Part shown: piece after piece, positions 34,076 to 44,107 of the stretch
Numbering within the stretch: the first letter of the stretch is position 1
Layout of the letters: every line of letters begins with the position of its first letter
Origin: Armigeres subalbatus
Lineage: Eukaryota; Arthropoda; Insecta; Diptera; Culicidae
NCBI RefSeq assembly: GCF_024139115.2
Contig: NC_085141.1
Coordinates: 36,896,120 to 36,960,119, forward strand
Length of the DNA stretch: 64,000 nucleotides
Direction of reading: 5' to 3'
The notes under the pieces: generated by a model
What the model was told of the DNA's origin: nothing
The model's input: the letters and a program-made list of their open reading frames with translations, nothing else
Database searches by the model: none
Made by a program: the position numbers and the translations under genes

Positions 34076-37000
34076 TATATTAAAATTAAATTAAAATTAA
34101 ATTAAAATTAAATTAAAATTAAATTAAAATTAAATTAAAATTAAATTAAAATTAAATTAAAATTAAATTAAAATTAAATTAAAATTAAATTAAAATTAAA
34201 TTAAAATTAAATTAAAATTAAATTAAAATTAAATTAAAATTAAATTAAAATTAAATTAAAATTAAATTAAAATTAAATTAAAATTAAATTAAAATTAAAT
34301 TAAAATTAAATTTAAAATTAAATTAAAATTAAATTAAAATTAAATTAAAATTAAATTAAAATTAAATTAAAATTAAATTAAAATTAAATTAAAATTAAAT
34401 TAAAATTAAATTAAAATTAAATTAAAAATTAAATTAAAATTAAATTAAAATTAAATTAAAATTAAATTAAAATTAAATTAAAATTAAATTAAAATTAAAT
34501 TAAAATTAAATTAAAATTAAATTAAAATTAAATTAAAATTAAATTAAAATTAAATTAAAATTAAATTAAAATTAAATTAAAATTAAATTAAAATTAAATT
34601 AAAATTAAATTAAAATTAAATTAAAATTAAATTAAAATTAAATTAAAATTAAATTAAAATTAAATTAAAAATTAAATTAAAATTAAATTAAAATTAAATT
34701 AAAATTAAATTAAAATTAAATTAAAATTAAATTAAAAATTAAATTAAAATTAAATTAAAATTAAATTAAAATTAAATTAAAATTAAATTAAATTAAATTA
34801 AAATTAAATTAAAATTAAATTAAAATTAAATTAAAATTAAATTAAAATTAAATTAAAATTAAATTAAAATTAAATTAAAATTAAATTAAAATTAAATTAA
34901 AATTAAATTAAAATTAAATTAAAATTAAATTAAAATTAAATTAAAATTAAATTAAATTAAAATTAAATTAAAATTAAATTAAAATTAAATTAAAATTAAA
35001 TTAAAATTAAATTAAAATTAAATTAAAATTAAATTAAAATTAAATTAAAATTAAATTAAAATTAAATTAAAATTAAATTAAAATTAAATTAAAATTAAAT
35101 TAAAATTAAATTAAAATTAAATTAAAATTAAATTAAAATTAAATTAAAATTAAATTAAAAATTAAATTAAAATTAAATTAAAATTAAATTAAAATTAAAA
35201 TTAAAATTAAATAAAATTAAATTAAAATTAAATTAAAAATTAAATAAAAATCAATTAAAATTAAATTAAAATTTAATTAAAATTAAATTAAAATTAAATT
35301 AAAATTAAATTAAAATTAAATTAAAATTAAATTAAAATTAAATTAAAAATTAAATTAAAATTAAATTAAAATTAAATTAAAATTAAATTAAAATTAAATT
35401 AAAATTAAATTAAAATTAAATTAAAATTAAATTAAAATTAAATTAAAATTAAATTAAAATTAAATTAAAAATTAAATTAAAATTAAATTAAAATTAAATT
35501 AAAATTAAATTAAAATTAAATTAAAATTAAATTAAAATTAAATTAAAATTAAATTAAAATTAAATTAAAATTAAATTAAAATTAAATTAAAATTAAATTA
35601 AAATTAAATTAAAATTAAATTAAAATTAAATTAAAATTAAATTAAAATTAAATTAAAATTAAATTAAAATTAAATTAAAATTAAATTAAAATTAAATTAA
35701 AATTAAATTAAAATTAAATTAAAATTAAATTAAAATTAAATTAAAATTAAATTAAAATTAAATTAAAATTAAATTAAAATTAAATTAAATTAAATTAAAT
35801 TAAATTAAAATTAAATTAAAATTAAATTAAAATTAAATTAAAATTAAATTAAAATTAAATTAAAATTAAATTAAAATTAAATTAAAATTAAATTAAAATT
35901 AAATTAAAATTAAATTAAAATTAAATTAAAATTAAATTAAAATTAAATTAAAAATTAAATTAAAATTAAATTAAAATTAAATTAAAAATTAAATTAAAAT
36001 TAAATTAAAATTAAATTAAAATTAAATTAAAATTAAATTAAAATTAAATTAAAATTAAATTAAAATTAAATTAAAATTAAATTAAAATTAAATTAAAATT
36101 AAATTAAAATTAAATTAAAAATTAAATTAAAATTAAATTAAAATTAAATTAAAATTAAATTAAAATTAAATTAAAATTAAATTAAAATTAAATTAAAATT
36201 AAATTAAAATTAAATTAAAATTAAATTAAAATTAAATTAAAATTAAATTAAAATTAAATTAAAATTAAATTAAAATTAAATTAAATTAAATTAAAATTAA
36301 ATTAAAATTAAATTAAAATTAAATTAAAATTAAATTAAAATTAAATTAAAATTAAATTAAAATTAAATTAAAATTAAATTAAAAATTAAATTAAAATTAA
36401 ATTAAAATTAAATTAAAATTAAATTAAAATTTAAATTAAAATTAAATTAAAATTAAATTAAAATTAAATTAAAATTAAATTAAAATTAAATTAAAATTAA
36501 ATTAAAATTAATTTTAAAATTAATTTTAAAATTAATTTAAATTAAATTAAAATTAAATTAAAATTAAAATTAAATTAAAATTTAAATTAAAATTAAATTA
36601 AAATTAAATTAAAATTAAATTAAAATTAAATTAAAATTAAATTAAAATTAAATTAAAATTAAATTAAAATTAAATTAAAATTAAATTAAAAATTAAATTA
36701 AAATTAAATTAAAATTAAATTAAAATTAAATTAAAATTAAATTAAAATTAAATTAAAATTAAATTAAAATTAAATTAAAATTAAATTAAAATTAAATTAA
36801 AATTAAATTAAAAATTAAATTAAAATTAAATTAAAATTAAATTAAAATTAAATTAAAATTAAATTAAAATTAAATTAAAATTAAATTAAAATTAAATTAA
36901 AATTAAATTAAAATTAAATTAAAATTAAATTAAAATTAAATTAAAATTAAATTAAAATTAAATTAAAATTAAATTAAAATTAAATTAAAATTAAATTAAA

Positions 37001-37519
37001 ATTAAATTAAAATTAAATTAAAATTAAATTAAAATTAAATTAAAATTAAATTAAAATTAAATTAAAATTAAATTAAAATTAAATTAAAATTAAATTAAAA
37101 TTAAATTAAAATTAAATTAAAATTAAATTAAAATTAAATTAAAATTAAATTAAAATTAAATTAAAATTAAATTAAAATTAAATTAAATTAAATTAAAATT
37201 AAATTAAAATTAAATTAAAATTAAATTAAAATTAAATTAAAATTAAATTAAAATTAAATTAAAATTAAATTAAAATTAAATTAAAATTAAATTAAAATTA
37301 AATTAAAATTAAATTAAAATTAAATTAAAATTAATTAAATTAAATTAAAATTAAATTAAAATTAAATTAAAATTAAATTAAAATTAAATTAAAATTAAAT
37401 TAAAATTAAATTAAAATTAAATTAAAATTAAATTAAAATTAAATTAAAATTAAATTAAAATTAAATTAAAATTAAATTAAAATTAAATTAAAATTAAATT
37501 AAAATTAAATTAAATTTAA
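34076..37519. repeat. 3.44-kb array of an 11-bp A/T-only repeat
   Basis: About 310 tandem units of TTAAATTAAAA with rare variants (extra or missing A, one C at about 35,250). The array has essentially no G or C for 3.4 kb. It lies inside element N. It has no open frame and no known gene role. AT content suggests possible matrix-attachment or easily melted DNA, but that is inference. Confidence 0.97.
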
Positions 37520-37536
37520 ATTGCAACATGCTAGCG

Positions 37537-38560
37537 CTACCAGAAGGCGTACCCGAAGGTACCATTGCACGAAAGGGGGTCATTTTGGAAGCAGCACGTA
37601 AATCTAATTTTTGTATTGGGGTGGAAGCTGTTGAAATAGATCAGGTGGCGGCGAACCAGGCGAACTTCCGGATATACTTGATCTTGTTTTTCGAGGTTAA
37701 GTTCCTGTAATGACACAAAAAAAAGATAGATTCAACAATTAAGTACATACATAAGAGAAAATGTTTTCGCTGCCCAAGAAGCATTCACTGTAAAATCTTA
37801 CACGAGTGCTCATTAAAACTGTGAAGCTTATTAACTACAAAATAAACGCCACACTCACTGGTAAATTTAAAGGATCCATTAACCGTTTCCTAGCAATTTC
37901 TTTCAAGATACGACGCTTTCCGAAGTGGAAGTAACTGACGAGTGGTTTGATGGGAAAGCCTTGAAGCGCAGTCCATCGGTGCTGGCGGTGGAGAATCCAT
38001 GACCACCGGAGGAAGAACGTGCGGATGGGTTGTAGTTGGGGCTACCATTGATCCCTAATCCTATGTTGATTCTGTCATCTAATTATATCCTTTTAGGAGA
38101 ATCCCCACCTTCCCTTCAAGCGCACCATATCCTGCTGATCTTAGGAGCCATAGTTTTAGCTATATACGCTGTTGTAAGCAGGACTTAACTATATGCGCTT
38201 GTGGTTCTCCAGCTCTGCGATTGTGACGTGTCTGTATCTTCGTCGTAAGCTTGAAGCGCAAAATTTGCAGAAGTTGTCGGAACAGGCCGCGCGGTTGTCT
38301 TGAAGAAAATCTTCTGTCGCCAAGTGATAATCTGCGAGCAGCCCTGAATCGGTTGCCTTTGACTCGCTCTTCCAAGAACTGCCGAGGCCTCTTGCTATCG
38401 ACAACGCATCCTCCATGAACCCTTTTCGCTCCGTATCCAGGACCACGAATGCTGGAAATCAAGTTTAATGTTAAAACCTCACTATTTTTTAAATACGCCT
38501 AAATACTTACTTGAAAAAAGCATTCCAACATCGCCATTTTGTCGAAGATAAGCACCGAGA
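37537..38560 (-). pseudogene. Exons of the element N cargo gene
   Basis: Four exon-like blocks on the minus strand. Block a ends at 38511 (donor GTAAGT). A 59-bp intron leads to block b 38451-38189, and a and b are phase-compatible (RQNGDVGMLFS then TFVVLDTERKGFMEDALSIA; ends AELENHKRI). Block c 38060-37912 (NGSPNYNPSARSSSGGHGFS, donor GTATCT) joins in phase to block d 37704-37537 (acceptor TTACAG; LNLEKQDQVYPEVRLVRRHL, CNGTFGYAFW, stop). I could not join b to c without a stop, so the gene may be broken or use an unseen splice. Block b has a CKFC pair. Family unknown. Confidence 0.45.
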
Positions 38561-39517
38561 GCACTCGCAAAGCGCACCGAGAAGACAGCATGAAATGAAT
38601 GAAAAGAATGCTGTTTCTATTTTCAGCTGTCATAAAAAATGCAAGGCGCGAAAAAAAAGAAAAAGAGCATAACAAATGCTTTCTGAAGGGAAGCATAACT
38701 AACGGACCCTAACCATAATCTAACAGCTCACAGATTGTTACTCTGGGTAATTACTACCATTTACTACACGGAGAAACGTCAAAACAAAATCGACCCCATG
38801 ATGACGATGATGATTTCATCATTTTTTTGCGGCTAATCAACAAAAGGCATGTCTGTTTTGTTTGTTTTCCCTAAATTGGACTTCTATTTTCAAGAACAAA
38901 GCCGATTCGCTTCGATTCTGATGAATAATCTGCATTTGAAACATGAGTAGCAACGTCTTGAGCAGACTACAAGAAATCAGTAGTAAACTCTTTTTTTATT
39001 CATACCGAATCAGTTGTTTGTAGTATGTTCGAAATATGTAGTGTAGTAAAGTCTCTTTTATTCATACGAACATGTTCCACAAGTGACGTTTACTACTGAA
39101 AATGTAGTAAAGTTGAACTTACTACTTTTTATTCATACGACCCATTGAAAATGTATTTTGAATATCGTGATATTTTGGCGAAGTAGAGCGCTTGGTGCCG
39201 ATTGAAATATGAAAATTTATTAAAGGCATCAATATTCTTGTTGAAATAGCACCTCGCATTCATACTTTCGCACAAGTTCTTGAAAAATGATGAAAAATAA
39301 TTACGTCTATTTGGAAACAATCACTTCGGAATAGTGGTTTGTTTACAAAATAGAATTGTCAGTGGGAAACCCAATTTCAATAGAACAATGGGAAACTCAA
39401 AGATGTTGGCTATTGTCAAACGTAGTGGGTAGGATTGGGGTTGCCAGATACCTGATTTTTTCTGCGATATTCTCAATAGTGCGTATATTGAACTCAAAGT
39501 TTGGGTTGATTTATCTG

Positions 39518-40462
39518 CACGGAAGCTCTCAAGTACCCATTAATGGGTATTTTCGTACCCATTTTGAAGAAAAGCGGCATAACTCATTAAATGGGTAAAC
39601 TCGATTTACTCATTAATGAGTATTCCCTCCAAACTTCAAATAATGGGTATTTTTTGCTCCTGAATTTTATTGGCGAAATGGGTAAATAAGCCCCATTTTT
39701 TTGTTTTGTAGATTTGAGGTTATGTTACATAAATAATTTGTCTATCCAAATAAGCACAGACAGTATGATATTAACACGATCGTAATTAAAGAACGTCAGC
39801 AAAACTTTTTTGTAAATTTATTATCGCTTTCCTTTACATTTCACATACATTTTGGAGCCAAATTCACCTGACATCATCGTCCTCGTTATCGGAAAATGAT
39901 CCTCCACATTCACATGATTCTTCTCGTGAGGTAGAAGCTTAGTTTGACTTGCGGAAAATGAATTTGATTCGTCGGGTACCAGGTGCAAAGCCATAGTTCT
40001 CTGCAGAGGAAAGGTGCTTGTATATGAGATCGGAACAGGTCACTGTAATGAACCAAAGAAATCCTATAGAAAAATATATTGTTTTGTATTGTGAATGGAA
40101 AAACTTACTTCACTTACGGCTCAGCAAAAAATCCTACCACTTTACATCAACGGATGTCTTGCTTTCCGCCCGGAACCATTTCCGGATCGTAGCGACTTTG
40201 AACAAAGCACACTCCTGGATTTTAACTTGGATTTTAATGACTTCTTGCCAATGACAAACTTCTCTTGTAAAATGATGGCGGTGTTGAAAAACTATTTCAC
40301 GGGTAATATTTACGCATTAAAGTTAGTCGAAGAGGAAGTATAAATTGTGGTTAATTTACCCATTTTATGTTGTCATTAAAAAGCCCATTTTTTGACATCT
40401 TCATACCGATTCAAAAAATGGGTACTCTAGACCCATATAATGGGTACTTCCAAATGTCCGTG
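39518..40462. mobile_element. CAC element K: 945-bp, nested in I
   Basis: It begins CACGGAAGCTCTCAAGTACC and ends ACTTCCAAATGTCCGTG, with TG on both sides (39516-39517 and 40463-40464). ACCCATTAATGGGTA and ACTCATTAATGAGT motifs recur in both ends, like elements A and B. Confidence 0.75.
40095..40343 (+). CDS. Hypothetical 82-aa ORF of element K
   Basis: ATG-started frame (MEKLTSLTAQQKILPLYING) with balanced composition and segments FEQSTLLDFNLDFNDFLP and ALKLVEEEV at the end. It may be the last exon of a cargo gene. On the opposite strand an intron-like segment (GTAAGT to CTATAG) and a 45-codon frame also exist, so the coding strand is uncertain. Not recognised. Confidence 0.3.
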   Translation: MEKLTSLTAQQKILPLYINGCLAFRPEPFPDRSDFEQSTLLDFNLDFNDFLPMTNFSCKMMAVLKNYFTGNIYALKLVEEEV

Positions 40463-40879
40463 TGTCCGTGTAGGTAGTTTGCAGCTGGGACGTCAGATGC
40501 AACCAGCACCTTTTTGTGTAAAAGTATTGGTATCCCTCAAAAAGTATTCCGAATAATTTTGTTTTACGAGTACTTTTTCACTTTGAAAAGTATTCTAGAA
40601 AAGCCGGACAGCTTAATATTGAACTGTTATGAATACGTGTTTTATTTCCGATAGGAAAATCTTTATAAAAATAAGTTTACAAATCCGTAAATCACAAACA
40701 CTTTTATTGTGCTCAAAAGATTCTACCCGAGATTTAGGTGAAACACTCAAGGAAACAGTTGAGAATCGATGATCAACTGTGATGAAAAGAAGAACAAGTG
40801 TCAAAACAAGGAAAAAGAAGCCGTCTTTGCAGGTCTCGTCTCAGGGTAATTCGATTCACTTCCACCGTTGTTCATCGCC

Positions 40880-40890
40880 TTATATAAACG
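40880..40890 (+). promoter_or_regulatory. TATA box upstream of the XPG-like gene
   Basis: TTATATAAACG lies about 190 bp before the ATG at 41074 in sequence outside the TEs. A TCACTTC initiator-like site follows at about 40,919, slightly far from the box. No other strong core motif is seen. Confidence 0.45.
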
Positions 40891-41073
40891 CAAACGGTAA
40901 GCCTGCGAATTATTAATTTCACTTCATGTTTTTGCTCTGCTCTGCAGACTTGACATCATATTCTCTCGACTGACATACTACCTCGACCAATTACGAGCGG
41001 ATAGTGTTTAGTGTTTAGTAATTATTGTTTGTTCGTGTCTTCAGCAACGAACTGCATCTTTGTCACTGTAATC

Positions 41074-43281
41074 ATGGGTGTGAAGCACCTTGGCAAATTC
41101 GTCCGTAATGATGTTCCCTGCGGCATTTCTAGGATCTATATTGAAGATGAAATCAGGTACGTATTATAACATTAAGGGACGATTTCTTCACCTCCGCTTA
41201 GTGCTTAAACCAGGTTTAAGCGTATGGGTAAGCACCGCTTAAGAGTTAAGCGGAGGTGAAGAAATTGGCCCTAAGGGTCTGTCTCATTTGGAGAATTAAA
41301 CTTAAAAGTGACAGTTCGAAAATTAAAAAATCACCCCGTTATAAAAATGGCTGGTGCTACCCAGCAATTCCAATAGGACATCGATGGAAAATGATTCGAT
41401 ATCTGTCAAAAGTAATCTTGCTCTGCGAGCAGGGTTATTCGATAATTATGGAAATGTCACTTCTAAGTTTAATTTCAGTTTAATTATGCAATTGAGACAG
41501 ACCCTAAAAAACAAGCTTATGAACGCGTATTATTTTCATCAACAGCGAATATTTTAATAAATCGATGGAACCTCCGATTATAGTGATTGATCTATTTGCA
41601 TTGTTCGAGCCTCTTGGCATGCACGATCAGAAAGGACTATTCTTTGGGGGACGTTTCAATCTGGCGTTCGTTGTGATTGATAAGTTTTTTGCCAAACTGA
41701 CAGGACTAGGCGCCGAACTTGTGTTTTTCTACGACGGGCCGGTAAATGAGCCGAAAAGTGCAACTTGGTGCAATCGCCAAGACAAAAGATATAAAGATAA
41801 CCTAAAGTTGATCGAAGCCATTGAAAGGGGAACTGACCTACGAGCTCTGATGAATAAATATAAAGCCCCGCTGAACTTTGGATATCCTTTGAGGTATGCT
41901 GCACAAAAGCACGGAAAGTGTATTATGACCATCGGCCGCGAGTGTGATCAAGAGCTGGTAGCATATGCAATACAAGTGAACGCTCTGGCAATAATCTCCG
42001 AAGATTCGGACTACTTTATCTACGAAGGATCCTGGAGGTACTGGTCGGCTAGAGATCTGAACTTGTCCACATTGCGCACCACAGAATTTAACCGACATAC
42101 TCTTGTTAACTACCTTGGCTTGAATTTCAAGCAAATGCAACTTCTTGGTACACTCATGGGGAACGATATCATGCCACACGATGCAGTAAAGTATTTCCTT
42201 AAGCGCTATTTTCGAGGTGTCAATAAATTTCTCGACATGGCTCAATACATCCGACTGTTTCCATTTCGAAAACTTAATGATAATGCGGTGTTGACCATTT
42301 TTAACGATATCACAAACAAAATAGTTGGTAAGGATTTGATTCAGAAATTTCGACGTGGTTTGGATACTTACAGTGTGGTAATACCGTGGATTGCAGCCTT
42401 AAACAATTTCATTAATATTTATTCAATTTCAGAAAATCCAACAGCTGAACTTCAACCCCACTGCGGATCCCCTCATAGAAGCACTAATTCGAAGAGATTC
42501 ACCGTTCGAATATTTAATTTGGGGGGGTAAGCCACTGGACGTAAGCATGTGCATAGCCGACATGCGTCAAGACGATTTTGGGAATGATTACGCGAAACTT
42601 CAAATCGCACTAATTTCGCGAATGGCAGGAATAATTTTATTCCACCATAAACCACAGCGACCAAAACAACTGCCGATTATCATTAAAGCGTCTCATCAAG
42701 AACCACACAGAGTATACACCTTTCCCGTAAAATATCCGCGTGACGAAGCCACACCTACTCTGCTTGAGTTGCTATCGAAGGATCAAGCTACCCAGGAGAA
42801 GCTCAGGAATATTAAATTCCAACTTTTATCTTGGACTGCATCCGATACGCTGAACCCTGCTGAATTACAGAAGATCCCTATGCAATTACGCTTAACCGTT
42901 TTCACTTTATACTGTTTACTGGAGCGACACGATCTGGAGCTCTTCGAAGCAGACCTGTTTTTGCAGGTTGCTTACGATGTGTCATTCCAAACCTACGACA
43001 TTCGGGCAGTTGAATATCCCAAAGCAATCAAAAGTCGCCCATATCGGCTAGTTTTCTTTTATCAGAAAATGTTCACATACACGGCAAAGGCTTTTCGCTT
43101 GGTTGGCCTGGATGATGAAGATAACTTCCGTGATGATCCCCCGTTGGATGGCGTTCTGTTTCACAAGCGATACGATGAATGGAGTCAGGGTCAATATGGA
43201 GTTGATCATATTAAAGAGTGGAGAATTTATGAAGGGCTGCTTACTGACAACAATGCAAAGCAAATGGCAACATCTTTATGA
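41074..43281 (+). CDS. XPG/FEN1-fold protein, FAM120/asteroid-like, three exons, 587 aa
   Basis: Exons 41074-41156, 41546-42377 and 42433-43281 have GT-AG introns of 389 and 55 bp and fitting phases (83+832+849 = 1764 nt). The N-terminus MGVKHLGKFV is the processed-glycine start of this family. Nuclease-fold carboxylates sit at near-FEN1 positions: D43 (VIDLFAL), D91 (FFYDGP), E160/D162/E164 (GRECDQE), D181 and D183 (SEDSDYF), D235 (LMGNDIMP). The arrangement after the core (FIYEGSWRYWSARDLNLS) is closest to FAM120/constitutive coactivator of PPAR-gamma-like proteins rather than true FEN1. The C-terminal half (about residues 305-587) is family-specific. Full catalytic set suggests possible activity, but many FAM120 proteins act as RNA-binding scaffolds, so activity is uncertain. 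No internal stops; likely a functional host gene. Intron 1 is swollen by two MITEs. A 33-bp inverted copy of its 3' end lies 600 bp downstream. Confidence 0.85.
41176..41271. mobile_element. 96-bp MITE in intron 1
   Basis: Arms GATTTCTTCACCTCCGCTTA and the inverse TAAGCGGAGGTGAAG, TAA on both sides (41173-41175 and 41272-41274). Harbinger-like by its 3-bp target. It shares its right TAA with the next MITE. Confidence 0.8.
41275..41504. mobile_element. 230-bp Harbinger-like MITE in intron 1, copy 2
   Basis: GGGTCTGTCTCA at the left and its inverse at the right; TAA on both sides (41272-41274 and 41505-41507). Homologous to 21038-21265. Together with its neighbour it accounts for about 330 of the 389 intron bases, so the ancestral intron was about 57 bp. 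Confidence 0.85.
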
Positions 43282-43289
43282 TTAGAATG

Positions 43290-43295
43290 AATAAA
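43290..43295 (+). terminator. Poly(A) signal of the XPG-like gene
   Basis: AATAAA 9 nt after the stop; further AATAAAA runs occur to 43,350. A very short 3' UTR is implied. Confidence 0.5.
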
Positions 43296-43334
43296 TTAGT
43301 TATGATTGAATTAATGATCCCATTTGAATAAAAT

Positions 43335-43599
43335 CTTCTATATAATAAAAATAAAATGGTCTGTCTTCGTATCCACATAACTCGAAAACGGCTGGATGGA
43401 TTTTCTTTATTCCTTCAGCAGTTACATTCGTTATAGTTTCCGACGGGTTTATATGATATCTCCTCATGCGAAAATTATTAGTAAATTTGAGAAAATCGTG
43501 AAAAACTAAAATTAATATTCGTATGGAAATTTCGCATGAGCAGATCACATCGCGTATTTTCGCCTACTATGCAGGACAACGTCTGCTGGGTCTACTAGT
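43335..43599 (+). mobile_element. Helentron-like non-autonomous unit 1
   Basis: Starts in a TATATAATAAAA tract followed by ATGGTCTGTC and CTCGAAAACGGCTGGATGG. It ends GTCTGCTGGGTCTACTAGT. The opening and the (C/T)GGGTCNNCTAGT end match insect Helentron/HINE repeats as I know them. No coding sequence. Confidence 0.65.
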
Positions 43600-43851
43600 C
43601 TTCTTATATATAAAAATGAAATGGTCTGTGTTCGTATCCGCATAACTCGAAAACGGCTGGATGGATTTTTTTCATTTCTTCAGCAGAAACATTCGTTATA
43701 GTTTCCGACGGGTTTATATGATATTTGCTTATGCGAAAATTACGAGTAAAGTTGAGCAAATCGTGAAAAATTAAAATAAGGATTCGAAAGGGCAGTTTGC
43801 AACGCGCATTTACGCCTACTATGCAGGACAACGTCTGCCGGGTCGACTAGT
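43600..43851 (+). mobile_element. Helentron-like non-autonomous unit 2 (tandem)
   Basis: Head-to-tail copy of the preceding unit, ending CTGCCGGGTCGACTAGT. Copies differ at many positions, so the tandem is not recent. Head-to-tail tandems are typical of rolling-circle transposons. Confidence 0.65.
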
Positions 43852-43882
43852 TATTAATAAATTCCGTTTTACTGATATACGC

Positions 43883-43915
43883 TCTAATCATAAAGATGCT
43901 GCCATTTGCTTTGCA
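43883..43915 (-). repeat. Inverted 33-bp copy of the XPG-like gene tail
   Basis: The reverse complement matches 43254-43286 (last codons, stop and start of the 3' UTR) with one mismatch. It is directly followed by a gypsy LTR at 43920. Confidence 0.75.
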
Positions 43916-43919
43916 GGCC

Positions 43920-44094
43920 TGTGGAAATGTTCCCATGTAACACGTGAAGTATCGGAGCACTAAATAAAAGCCAACCTGTCGGTAGTACAGTAATCCACAG
44001 AAGAGAACATTTATTATCTCGCCTACTTAGATATCTAAATTCAAATTCAAATTCATTTGAAGTTACCCTGTAACGACCGTTCTAGGATACTACA
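43920..44094 (-). mobile_element. LTR of the older gypsy element (3' LTR)
   Basis: On the minus strand it starts TGTAGTATCC just after a purine tract AAAAGGAGGAGT and ends TTTCCACA, so TG...CA termini. It contains AATAAA. The partner LTR is not in the window. Confidence 0.65.
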
Positions 44095-44107
44095 ACTCCT
44101 CCTTTTC

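Larger units (their letters stand above)
33532..38747. mobile_element. TIR element N carrying an 11-bp satellite array and a spliced gene
   Basis: The left edge CCCAGCAAACAAGG and right edge TTACTCTGGG share only CCCAG as inverted terminus. Both ends, however, are rich in TTACTCTAA, GACCCTAAC and GTTAG motifs, marking one element. No clear target duplication is visible, so the exact ends are tentative. It contains the AT array (34,076-37,519) and, to the right of it, minus-strand exons. Confidence 0.5.
33372..39142. mobile_element. TIR element M: 5.8-kb composite
   Basis: It begins GGTCGTATGAATAAAAAG and ends with the inverse; CATTG flanks both sides (33367-33371 and 39143-39147). TAGTAAA/TTTACTA motifs repeat near both ends. 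Most of its length is the nested element N. Inserted in element I. Confidence 0.75.
31545..40470. mobile_element. CAC element I: 8.9-kb composite
   Basis: It begins CACTGAAAACCAAAACTACC, and its right end is split by element K so that the last bases TCCGTG stand at 40465-40470. TA flanks both sides (31543-31544 and 40471-40472). ACCCAAATTTGGGT motifs appear in both ends. Its own sequence is about 790 bp; elements H, M (with N inside) and K make up the rest. A minus-strand frame at 39,150-39,320 (NKFSYFNRHQALYFAKISRY) is a likely cargo-gene remnant cut by M. Confidence 0.65.

Noticed and set aside
34076..37519. CRISPR-like array
   Set aside because: Units are contiguous 11-bp repeats with no spacers, and the genome is eukaryotic.
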